The notes beneath the pieces were generated by a model. That model saw only the letters and a list, made by a program, of their open reading frames with translations, did not search any database and was not told the origin of the DNA. A stretch of 64,000 nucleotides of DNA from Streptomyces sp. PT12 (GTDB taxonomy: Bacteria > Actinomycetota > Actinomycetes > Streptomycetales > Streptomycetaceae), in the NCBI RefSeq assembly GCF_003311645.1, contig NZ_QEST01000008.1:1-64000 (forward strand), written 5' to 3'. Position numbers and translations under genes: made by a program. Positions 51,416-59,456 of this stretch are shown in pieces; the first letter of the stretch is position 1, and each line of letters begins with the position of its first letter.

Positions 51416-51910
51416 TTAGCGCAACGGCAGGAGCGAGTCCGTGAGTTCGCCCGACGGGCGGTAGACCACGCACATCACGTCCTGGTCGCCGAAGGCCCAG
51501 GTGGCGGCCGTCGGCAGCACGGGGTAGAAGTCGAGTCCCCTCGCCGCCTCGCCGGGCCAGAACGTCGTGAAGCCGCGTTCGCAGGTCTCCCAGGCGAACG
51601 CCGCGAGCCCGGCGCGGTCGAACGTGCCGTCAGGGGCGGTCACAAAGCCGTACACCTGGTTGTCGGCGCCGTCCGTGCACGGCGTATACAGCACCGTGAC
51701 CTGGCCGAGCACGGCCGAGTGCTCGGGGTCCGTGAAGCACTCCCCGGCCTCAAGGTCGAACACCCCGCCCGTGTCCGCGCTGAGAAAGGCGTCGCCCTTG
51801 TCCGTCGGCGCCCGCCCCGGCGCCGCGTCGGCCGCGGGCAGCACGAGCAGGAGCAGCGCGCACAGCGCGAGCGCGGCGAGGGGCACCGTTCGCCTCGACG
51901 CCATCCGCAT
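51416..51910 (-). CDS. Secreted septum-formation-family-like protein
   Basis: 164 residues. Signal peptide RMASRRTVPLAALALCALLL then LVLPAADA, followed by a small Cys-containing domain: FDLEAGECFTDPEH, TVLYTPCTDGADNQVYGFV, WETCERGFTTFWPG, TWAFGDQDVMCVVYRPSG. The four Cys and the EVYG/W-GDQ-V-C pattern resemble the actinobacterial septum formation family (PF13845). Probably extracellular; no partner is obvious. Confidence 0.75.
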   Translation of the reverse strand: MRMASRRTVPLAALALCALLLLVLPAADAAPGRAPTDKGDAFLSADTGGVFDLEAGECFTDPEHSAVLGQVTVLYTPCTDGADNQVYGFVTAPDGTFDRAGLAAFAWETCERGFTTFWPGEAARGLDFYPVLPTAATWAFGDQDVMCVVYRPSGELTDSLLPLR

Positions 51911-52193
51911 CCGCCTCCGTTCGCCCGTCGAACCCGTCGGTCCATGGCCGAAAAGCTATCGCCCGGCGACGTTGCCCCGACGAACAGTTGGCTAACGGCC
52001 TGCACCGGTCAGACGAACCGACACCTTCCGATCAGGGACTCTCCACGCGGAACGCGCCTCATGCGGAAGTGTTCACTGATCGGCTAACAAAGAGCGGCAA
52101 ACCGTTCTCCCTGTCCTGGCTGAATCCATTCGCCTCCGGCGCCGGTGCCCGAGGACGACCGTGCTTCAACGCCCGTGAGGGGTTCTACGTCAA
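51911..52193. promoter_or_regulatory. Upstream region of the acid phosphatase gene
   Basis: 283 bases between divergent genes. Contains GGCTAAC twice (52 bases or so apart, near 51992 and 52081) and GTTCACTGATC near 52070, which resembles one PHO-box unit, though the required second unit is weak. AT-richer than average, as expected for a promoter. Confidence 0.3.
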
Positions 52194-53858
52194 GTGAGCG
52201 CAATTTCCAGGGTCTGGGTCACCCGATCCACCCGCACGAAGGTCGCCGTGCTCGGCACGGCGACCCTGGTGGTCAGCGGCCTGCTGGCCACCCCCATCGC
52301 CTTCAGTGACTCGCCGACCGCACCGACCGAGTACCCGGCCGCCGACATCCACCGGCCGTCCCCGGTGCCCGACCGCATCATGCTGACGCCGACCACCACA
52401 CCGGCGACCAGCCAGAACGTGACGTGGCGGGCGGACGCGCCCAACGGCTCCGCGCAGGCCCAGATCCTTGAGGCCCCGCGCGCCCTTGGCGACGTCCAGC
52501 CCGACGAGGGCGCCGTCTCCACCGTCATGGCGGGGGCGAGCACGCCGGTCAACACCGACCTCGGCTACGCCTCGACCTACCACACGGTCAGCTTCACGGA
52601 CCTGGCGCCCGACACCCGTTACACCTACCGGGTAGGCGACGGCGTCAACTGGAGCGAGTGGGTGGACTTCACCACCGCGGCCGAGGGCCTCGAGCCCTTC
52701 TCCTTCATCTACTACGGCGACGCGCAGAACTACATCGACTCCGCCGTCCCGCGCGTCTTCCGCCAGGCGTTCGCCGAGCGCCCAGAGGCGCGGATGATCG
52801 TCAACGCCGGTGACCTCGTCAACTCGCCCAACTCCGAGGAGGAGTGGGGCCAGTGGCACCAGGCCGACGGCTTTGTCGACGCCCAGGTCAACAACATCTC
52901 CGTGCCGGGCAACCACGAGTACAGCAGCGGACAGCTGTCGCAGTTCTGGCGGCCGCAGTTCCCCTACCCGGACAACGGCCCGGGGAACGCCGAGACCCAG
53001 CAGACCGCTTACACCGTGGACTACCAGGGCGTCCGCTTCATCGGCCTCGACTCCAACCTCCAGAACAACACGGAGGTGATGGCCGCCCAGACCGAGTGGC
53101 TCGAGGGCCTGCTGCGGGACAACCCCAACAAGTGGACCGTGGTCACCTTCCACCACCCCGTCTACTCCACCACGGGCACGCGCAACAACCCCAACGTCCG
53201 CGCCCAGTGGGGCCCGCTGCTCGAGGAGTACGGCGTCGACCTGGTGCTCCAGGGCCACGACCACTCCTACGGCCGCGGCAACCGCACCGACGCCCGCGAG
53301 TCCGTCACCGTGCACAACGGCGTCACCTACGCCGTCTCCGTGTCCGGCGGCAAGATGTACGACCTCAACGGCGGCGAGAACTGGACCAGCAACGGCGCCG
53401 AGGTCCTCTCAAGCAGCCAGGACGCGCAGCTCTACCAGCTGATCGACGTCGACGAGGACACCATCCGCTACGAGGCGCGCTACGCCAACGGCGAGCACCA
53501 CGACGGCTTCCTCATCCGCAAGAACGACGAGGGTGAGCGCACCGTCAACGAGATCCGCACGCCGGAGAACACCGTCGGCGAGCAGGTCACGGTCGACGAC
53601 ACGACCGTGCGCCGCGGCCAGACGCTCGAGGTGTCGGCGTTCGGCTACGACCCGGGCGAGCGCGTCACGGTCACCTACCGGCGCGAGGGAGACGAGGACG
53701 GCGGCTCGGTCGTCGGCGTCGTCAGGGCGGACGAGATCGGCCGTGTGAACGACAGCTTCCGCGTTCCGCCGTCGTCGCGCCCCGGCACGGCGTACGAGGT
53801 CTATCTGACCAGCGAGAACCAGCGGATCACCAGCCCGTCGCTCACCATCGAGAGGTAG
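52194..53858 (+). CDS. Secreted purple acid phosphatase-type metallophosphoesterase
   Basis: 554 residues from a GTG. N-terminal signal segment (TKVAVLGTATLVVSGLLATP), a fibronectin-like domain (about 55-165; SQNVTWRADAPNG, TRYTYRVGDG) and a calcineurin-like phosphatase (about 170-440). The metal ligands are visible: YYGDAQNY, VNAGDLVN, VPGNHEY, VTFHHPVY and LQGHDHSY. A C-terminal beta domain (about 465-554) follows. Releases phosphate from organic esters outside the cell using a two-metal centre. Confidence 0.9.
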   Translation: MSAISRVWVTRSTRTKVAVLGTATLVVSGLLATPIAFSDSPTAPTEYPAADIHRPSPVPDRIMLTPTTTPATSQNVTWRADAPNGSAQAQILEAPRALGDVQPDEGAVSTVMAGASTPVNTDLGYASTYHTVSFTDLAPDTRYTYRVGDGVNWSEWVDFTTAAEGLEPFSFIYYGDAQNYIDSAVPRVFRQAFAERPEARMIVNAGDLVNSPNSEEEWGQWHQADGFVDAQVNNISVPGNHEYSSGQLSQFWRPQFPYPDNGPGNAETQQTAYTVDYQGVRFIGLDSNLQNNTEVMAAQTEWLEGLLRDNPNKWTVVTFHHPVYSTTGTRNNPNVRAQWGPLLEEYGVDLVLQGHDHSYGRGNRTDARESVTVHNGVTYAVSVSGGKMYDLNGGENWTSNGAEVLSSSQDAQLYQLIDVDEDTIRYEARYANGEHHDGFLIRKNDEGERTVNEIRTPENTVGEQVTVDDTTVRRGQTLEVSAFGYDPGERVTVTYRREGDEDGGSVVGVVRADEIGRVNDSFRVPPSSRPGTAYEVYLTSENQRITSPSLTIER

Positions 53859-53940
53859 TCAGCACCGGGGCGCGGTGCCGCGCGCGCTTCCCTCGCGCGG
53901 CACCGCGCCCGGTCGCACGACTCCGGGAGAACGCCACACC

Positions 53941-54627
53941 GTGACCATCCGTATCCGCGTGCGCGCCGTGTTCGCCGCCCGCGCCGCCGCCCTGGCCGCC
54001 GCCGTTCTGTGGACCGCCGCGGGACCGGCCCCCTCGGCCCAGGCGCACCCGTTCGGCCCCCCTTCCACCGCCACGATCAGCGCCGACGGCTCGCGCGCGA
54101 CGATCACCTGGCGCGCCGCCGAGGACGACTGGGTGGTGCTCGGCCAGGCGGTCGGCGCGTTCGAGGACCCCGCACTCGACACGGTCTCGACCTCGCTGAC
54201 GGGCGAGCAGAAGCTGCAACGCTCGCCCGATCTGCGGGACTATCTGCTCGACCGGATCTACATCACCCAGGACGGCACCAGGTGTGCGGGCGAGGTGGCG
54301 TCCCTCGAAGGGCTCCTCGCCAACGGCGCGCGGCTGAGCTACGCGTGCCCGCGCGACGTCGACCAGGTGGATGTGACGGTCGGGGCGCTCGCCGATCTCA
54401 ACGAGGCGTATCGCACCGTGCTGTCCGCCGAGACGCCCGCGAACCCGAGCCGGACGATGCTCACCGCGACGGACAGCACGCGGCGCATCGACTTCTCCTG
54501 GTACGCCGGGATCCTGGGCAACACCGCGGCCCTCGGCGTCGCGGGGTTCGCCCTGGCCATCGTGGCCGGGGCCGTCGTCCTGCTGGTCGTCAGGCGCCGC
54601 CGCGCCGTGCGAGGGCGGGCGGCATGA
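53941..54627 (+). CDS. Membrane-anchored exported protein of unknown function
   Basis: 228 residues from a GTG at 53941. Signal peptide (VRAVFAARAAALAAAVLWTA), an extracellular domain beginning HPFGPPSTATISADGSRATI, and a C-terminal membrane helix (ALGVAGFALAIVAGAVVLLV) with a basic tail. The stop overlaps the next gene as ATGA. The pair of exported domain plus NicO transporter suggests a metal-binding or sensing partner for the exporter. Confidence 0.72.
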   Translation: MTIRIRVRAVFAARAAALAAAVLWTAAGPAPSAQAHPFGPPSTATISADGSRATITWRAAEDDWVVLGQAVGAFEDPALDTVSTSLTGEQKLQRSPDLRDYLLDRIYITQDGTRCAGEVASLEGLLANGARLSYACPRDVDQVDVTVGALADLNEAYRTVLSAETPANPSRTMLTATDSTRRIDFSWYAGILGNTAALGVAGFALAIVAGAVVLLVVRRRRAVRGRAA

Positions 54628-55463
54628 ACGAGATCAACGGGCCCGACGCCGAGCTGGTCGCCCTCTTCGACGGCAGGGCCGCGTTCTGGCTGGCCGCGGC
54701 CGTGGCGCTCGGCGTGGGCGCCGCGCACGCGGTGGCCCCTGGACACGGCAAGAGCATCACCGCGGCCTATCTGGTGGGCGTGCGGGGCCGTTACCGCGAC
54801 GCCCTGCGGCTCGGCCTGATCGTCGCGACGATGCACACCGTGTCGGTGCTGCTGCTGGCCAGCGCGTGGGTGGGGGCGACGGGGGCGGGCGGCTTCGCGA
54901 CCGAGACCGTCACCGCGTGGATGCAGGTCGCCGCGGGGCTCGTGGTCATCGCCGTCGGCGCCCACCTCGTGCACCGCCATGTGCGCGCCCGCGGCCACCA
55001 CCGCAGCCACGCCCATGCGCACCACCACGGCCACCACCACGGCCACCACCACGACCACGGTCATGGCCACGGCCAGGGTCATGGGCACGACCACGGGCAC
55101 GGGCACGGGCACAGCCATGACATCGTGGAGAACCCCTGGTCGCGCCGCGGCCTCACCGCGCTCGCGGTCTCCGGTGGCCTGCTCCCGTCCCCTTCGGCGT
55201 TCCTGGTGCTGGTGAGCGGCATGCTGACGGGCCGTTCCCTGAACGCCGTCATCCTGGTCCTGCTGTTCGGCCTCGGCATGGCCGTCACGCTGACCGGGGT
55301 CGGGGTGCTGACGGTGCGCGGCCGGAGCCTGCTCGCCGGGCGGGTGCGGAACGCGCGGCTGGCCGCGGCCGCCGCGGCCTGGGCCCCTGCGGTCGCGGGC
55401 GCGGCGGTCGCGGTCGGCGGCTGCCTCTACCTCGTCGCCGCGGTCACCACGCTCACCGCGTGA
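54624..55463 (+). CDS. NicO/RcnA-type nickel/cobalt exporter
   Basis: 279 residues with about six membrane helices. The first motif VGAAHAVAPGHGKSITAAYL (HxxxPGHGK) is the family hallmark. A long His-rich loop (about 120-170, His-Gly and His-Asp repeats, some 30 His) would bind metal. The second half has SGGLLPSPSAFLVLVSGMLT. Exports Ni2+ or Co2+. Coupled to the anchored protein by ATGA; the His loop is built from repeated CACCACGGC units. Confidence 0.9.
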   Translation: MNEINGPDAELVALFDGRAAFWLAAAVALGVGAAHAVAPGHGKSITAAYLVGVRGRYRDALRLGLIVATMHTVSVLLLASAWVGATGAGGFATETVTAWMQVAAGLVVIAVGAHLVHRHVRARGHHRSHAHAHHHGHHHGHHHDHGHGHGQGHGHDHGHGHGHSHDIVENPWSRRGLTALAVSGGLLPSPSAFLVLVSGMLTGRSLNAVILVLLFGLGMAVTLTGVGVLTVRGRSLLAGRVRNARLAAAAAAWAPAVAGAAVAVGGCLYLVAAVTTLTA

Positions 55464-56478
55464 GGGACGTGGCCTCCCGCCACAGCGCGCGGGTCAGGTC
55501 GGCGGCTGACCCTCCGCGGGCGAGGCGGTGGCCCGTGCCCGCCCACAGGTGCATCGCCTCGGGGTCGCCGAGCCGCGCGGCGGCGGCCCGCAGGGGCGCG
55601 GTGAGGTGGTGCACCTCGGGGTAGGCGGCGGGCGCGTGGGCGTCGTGGCGGTCGATGAACGCGTTCCGCAGCCCGCGCGCCGGGCGCCCCGTGAACGCGC
55701 GGGTGACGGTGGTGGCGCCGAACTCCCGCAGCGCGCGCCGGTGCGTCTCGGTCGCGCCCGACTCGTCGGTGCGCAGATAGGCGGTGCCCAGCTGAACGGC
55801 GGCCGCGCCCGCCCGCAGCGCCGCGGCGATCCCCCGGCCGTCCGCGATGCCGCCCGCGGCGATGAGCGGCAGATCGGTCACCTCCCGCACGGCGGCGATG
55901 AGCGGGAGCAGCGGCAGGGTGCCTGGCTCGTCGTCCGCCCTGTGGGTGGCGCGGTGCCCACCGGCCTCGGGCCCCTGCACGGTGAGCGCGTCGAGGCCGA
56001 GCGCGGCGGCGGCGCGCGCCTCGTCGGGCGTGGTGACGGTGCCGATCTGCGCGCTGCCCGCGGCGCGCACGGCGTCGGCCTCCGCACGGGTGGGCAGCCC
56101 GAACGTGTAGGAGACGCAGGGCACGGGGTCGGCGATCAGCGCGACGAGCTTGGCGTCCCAGTCGTCGCGGTCGGGCGGGATCGCCGAGGGCAGCGTGACG
56201 TTCCACGCGTCGGCCTCGGGCAGCAGCCGGCTGCGGTAGGCGGCCACGGCGGCGAGGTCGGCGGGCGGGCCTGGGACGAAGAGGTTGACGCCGAACGGGC
56301 GGTCCGTCAGCTCCCTGGTTCGCGCGATCCGCTCGGCCATCGCGCCCGCCGTCCGGTACCCGGCGGCCAGGAACCCGAGCCCGCCCGCGCCGCTCACCGC
56401 CGCCACCAGCTGGGGCGTCGAGACGCCCCCCGCCATCGGCGCGGCGATCAGGGGCACCGCGGGGAGAAAGCTGGTCAT
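55453..56478 (-). CDS. Nitronate monooxygenase
   Basis: 341 residues of the FMN-dependent NMO/2-nitropropane dioxygenase family: PLIAAPMAGGVSTPQLVAAV at the start, VQGPEAGGHRATH (catalytic His region), LPLIAAGGIADGRGIAAALR and AAVQLGTAYLRTDES (FMN phosphate). Oxidises toxic nitronates such as propionate 3-nitronate. Converges on the exporter with an 11-base overlap of the ends. Confidence 0.9.
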   Translation of the reverse strand: MTSFLPAVPLIAAPMAGGVSTPQLVAAVSGAGGLGFLAAGYRTAGAMAERIARTRELTDRPFGVNLFVPGPPADLAAVAAYRSRLLPEADAWNVTLPSAIPPDRDDWDAKLVALIADPVPCVSYTFGLPTRAEADAVRAAGSAQIGTVTTPDEARAAAALGLDALTVQGPEAGGHRATHRADDEPGTLPLLPLIAAVREVTDLPLIAAGGIADGRGIAAALRAGAAAVQLGTAYLRTDESGATETHRRALREFGATTVTRAFTGRPARGLRNAFIDRHDAHAPAAYPEVHHLTAPLRAAAARLGDPEAMHLWAGTGHRLARGGSAADLTRALWREATSLTR

Positions 56479-56582
56479 GTCCGTGTCCTCTTCCTCCCCG
56501 TCGTACCGTTCGTCCCTACCCTACGACGGGGGCGTCACCGACCGTATCCACGGGCGCACGCCCCGTCCCGCTCACCAACGGC

Positions 56583-57178
56583 TCACGAACGGCGCGTTCG
56601 CTCCCCGCCGAGCAGCGCCGTGACGCGCAGGTCGCGCACGCGGGTGAGGTGGTCGGTGAGGCGGCCCCTGGCCAGCTCCTGGTCGCGCGCCGCGACGGCC
56701 GCCACGATCCCCTCGTGCTCGGCCAGGGTGACGGCCGCGAGGTCGGAGCGGCGCTGCCGGTAGGGGCCGTGCACGGTCATCTGGGCGTCGAGCCGGTAGA
56801 GGGTCTCGGCGATCGTGCTGTTGTACGCGGCCTGCCGCAGCGCGGCGTGGAAGTCGGTGTCGCAGCGCCAGAGTTGGTCGCCGTCCGTGGCACCGGCCGC
56901 CTCGGAGAGGATCTGCCGCAGCCTGGCCAGGTCGAGCGGCGTGTGCCGGATGGCGGCCACCGCGGCGGCGTGGCTCTCCAGCACGATCCGCGCCTCGTAG
57001 ACGTCGAGGACTTCCTCGGGCGTGCGCTCCCTGACGCGGTACCCGCGCGGCGCCCTGCGCAGCAGCCCGTCCTGTTCGAGGCGGGCGAGCGCGTCGCGCA
57101 CGGGGTGCGGGAGATGCCGTGGGCGGCGCTGAGCGCGGTCCCCTGAAGGAGCGTCCCCGGGGGGTAACGGCCCATCAT
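56583..57178 (-). pseudogene. GntR-family regulator, frameshifted and short at its N terminus
   Basis: From an ATG at 57178 the frame reads MMGRYPPGTLLQGTALSAAHGISRTP, the middle of a GntR winged helix. It is then out of frame: one G is missing near 57107. The other frame continues VRDALARLEQDGLLRRAPRGYRV and a complete FCD ligand domain (ARIVLESHAAAVAAIRHT, DTDFHAALRQAAYNS). The first 15-20 residues are replaced by a repeat. Probably inactive. Confidence 0.82.
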
Positions 57179-57190
57179 CAGCTCGTGCGG

Positions 57191-57245
57191 CGGACCGGGG
57201 CGACACGGATCGGGGCGACACGGACCGGGGCGACACGGACCGGGG
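57191..57245. repeat. 15-bp tandem repeat at a gene-loss joint
   Basis: CGGGGCGACACGGAC three times plus partial copies, exactly between the headless GntR gene and the headless permease gene. Confidence 0.9.
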
Positions 57246-58149
57246 TGCGGCGCTTTCTCGCCCGTGGCTCGCTCGTGACTGGGGCCTCGCGGGCGCGCTC
57301 ACCCTCGCCGCGCTGCTCGCGCTGGCCGTCGCAGGGCCGCTGCTCGCGCCCCACCCGCTCGACGAGCCCGTCGCGGCCGTCGGCCAACTCCCGGGCCCTG
57401 GGCTGTGGCTGGGCGCCGACCACCTGGGCCGCGACGTGTTCAGCCGGACATTGCGCGGCGGGCTGACCACGCTGGGCGTCAGCGTCGGCGGCACGCTCGC
57501 CCTCTATCTCGTCGGCGTGCCGCTCGGCGTCCTGGCCGGGTACCGGGGCGGCTGGGTGGACGCGGTGACGGTCCGCGCCGCGGACGTCCTGCTCGCGCTG
57601 CCGGGGCTGCTGCTCGCCCTGCTGCTCGTCCTGCTGCTCGTCGCGGGCCTCGGCGGCTCGGGCGGGGTCCTGCTGCTGTGTGTCGTGCTCACCCAACTCC
57701 CCGCGCTGACACGGCTGGTGCGCACCGCCACCCTGGAGGCCGGGAGCCGCGCCCATGTCGAGGCGGCCAGGGCCAGGGGGGAGTCGGCCGTGCGCGTCGT
57801 CAGGTTCGACATCCTGCCCACCATCCGCCCGGTGATCCCGGCCGACGCGGGGCTGCGCCTGCGCTCCCCCGTCATCGTCGTCGCCGGGCTCAACTTCCTC
57901 GGCCTCGGGCTGCAACCCCCCACCGCCGACTGGGGCCTGATGATCTCGGAGCACCGCGACATCATCGGCCTCAACCCCTGGGCGGCGCTGGCCCCCGGCG
58001 CCCTGCTCGCCCTGTTCACCGTCGCCGCCAACGCGGTGGGCGACGCGTCGGCGGCCACCGGAGCGGCCACCGGGACCCCGCCGAGGAACGCCGACCCGGC
58101 ACACGCCGACCCGAGCGACGCCGACCCCAGAGAGGCACCCCGCCCATGA
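57241..58149 (+). pseudogene. Peptide-type ABC permease (DppC-like) without a start
   Basis: Homology begins at about 57260 with WLARDWGLAGALTLAALLAL, LGADHLGRDVFSRTLRGG (a DppC hallmark) and continues through the EAA-type ARARGESAVRVVRFDILPTI to the end. The frame has no ATG or GTG before the GTG at 57436, which would cut off the first membrane helix. The binding protein, first permease and ATPase genes are absent. A Ala/Asp-rich repeat tail ends it. Confidence 0.78.
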
Positions 58150-58829
58150 GCGCTCGCCAGCTCCACCTCATGCTGCTCCTACGGCCCGGCGGCTACCACC
58201 GCGCGGCCTGGCGCGCCCCCGGCAGCCCCGTGGACCGGGCCACCACCCTCGAGCCCTACCTCAAGCTGGCGCGCGCCGCCGAGGACACCAGGTTCGACGC
58301 GGTGTTCATGGCCGACGCCGTCTCCCTCTACGCCGACCCGTGGGACCACCTCGACCAGCCGCTCGAACCCCTCACGGTGCTCAGCGCGCTGGCCCCGCTC
58401 ACCCGGGCCATCGGCCTGGTCGCCACCGTTTCCACCACCTACTACGAGCCCTGCAACCTCGCCAGGCTGCTCGCCTCCCTCGACCACCTCAGCGGCGGCC
58501 GCGCCGGGCGGAACGTCGTCACCACCGCAGGCCCGCGCTCGGCCGGGAACTTCGGCGCCGCGCCCCACCTCGACCACGCCGTGCGCTACCGCCGCGCCGC
58601 CGAGTTCGTCGCCGTGCTGCGCACCCTGTGGGACAGCTGGGACGACGACGCCGCGGTCGTCGACCGCGCCGCGGGCGAGCTGACCCGCGCCTCCCGCATC
58701 CACCCCGCCGACCACCCCGCCGACCACCACGGCGCGTTCTTCGACGTCACCGGCCCGCTCAACGTGCCAAGGCCCCCGCAGGGCCACCCCGCGCGGCCAC
58801 GGCGGGCGGCGCGGGCGGCGTCACTCTGA
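58146..58829 (+). pseudogene. LLM flavin monooxygenase, C-terminal half lost
   Basis: Starts normally (ATGA overlap) as a nitrilotriacetate/DszA-type monooxygenase: RQLHLMLLLRPGGYHRAAWR, FDAVFMADAVSLYAD, VSTTYYEPCNLARLLASLDH, RNVVTTAGPRSAGNFG, HGAFFDVTGPLNVPRPPQGH. The family is about 440 residues; here similarity ends near residue 215 and a short foreign Arg/Ala tail leads to a stop. Confidence 0.85.
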
Positions 58830-59250
58830 CCGAGGGCCGCTGGCAGTGGGGATCCGCCGCGCGCGACGCGGACTGGATCACCGTGGGCGCGCGCGACGAC
58901 ACCGGGCGCGAGCTGCTGCTGACCGTGGAGCGCGCGGCGTTCCGCGTGAACGACGACTGGCAGGCGATCGGCCTGCGCGCCACCGCGTCGGGAACGTTCC
59001 AGCTCGCCGAGCCCGTCCCCGTGCCCGCCGCCCGGTGCCGCCCCCTCGACGCCGCCCCCTCGACGCCGCCGCCGCCCCCGCCCCCGCCCACCAGCCGGGC
59101 CCGCTCGGCCGCTTCTCCGCCCCCGCCTACACCTCGGGCCTCTTCTGCGCCGTGGCCCTCGGCAACGCCAGGGGCGCGGTCGAGGAGTTCGAGGAACGCG
59201 CCCGCACCGCCCGCCGCCCGCCGACCGCGCCCGACCGGCTGCCCAGGCTG
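58793..59250 (+). pseudogene. Acyl-CoA dehydrogenase-type fragment (DszC/SfnB-like)
   Basis: Two pieces in different frames: VTLTEGRWQWGSAARDADWI to DDWQAIGLRATASGTFQLAE (middle beta domain), then PLGRFSAPAYTSGLFCAVAL (start of the helical domain). The N-terminal third and the rest are missing, and a Pro-rich repeat marks the frameshift near 59045-59090. Confidence 0.78.
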
Positions 59251-59430
59251 CGGGCCAAGGCCCCGCTGATCACCGTCTGGGGCGCCACCGCCCTGCTGCG
59301 CCACGTGCTCACCATCGAGCCCCCCGCCCCCGACCCGGCGCGCACCGTGCGGAACACCAGCGTGTGGCGCCGCCTCGGGGAGCGCTGGCTACTGGTGCAC
59401 AACCACGAGGACGTCATCGCCACCCCCTGA
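59250..59430 (+). pseudogene. SnoaL/NTF2-like C-terminal fragment
   Basis: APLITVWGATALLRHVLTIE, RTVRNTSVWRRLGERWLLVH and NHEDVIATP match the end of SnoaL-like (NTF2 fold) proteins. It is joined in frame to the dehydrogenase fragment without its own start. Confidence 0.65.
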
Positions 59431-59456
59431 CCCCGCGGCGCCCCTCCCCGAGGCGA

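Noticed and set aside
54990-55120. Simple-sequence low-complexity DNA as a non-coding repeat
   Set aside because: It encodes the in-frame His-rich loop of the exporter, a normal feature of RcnA-type proteins.
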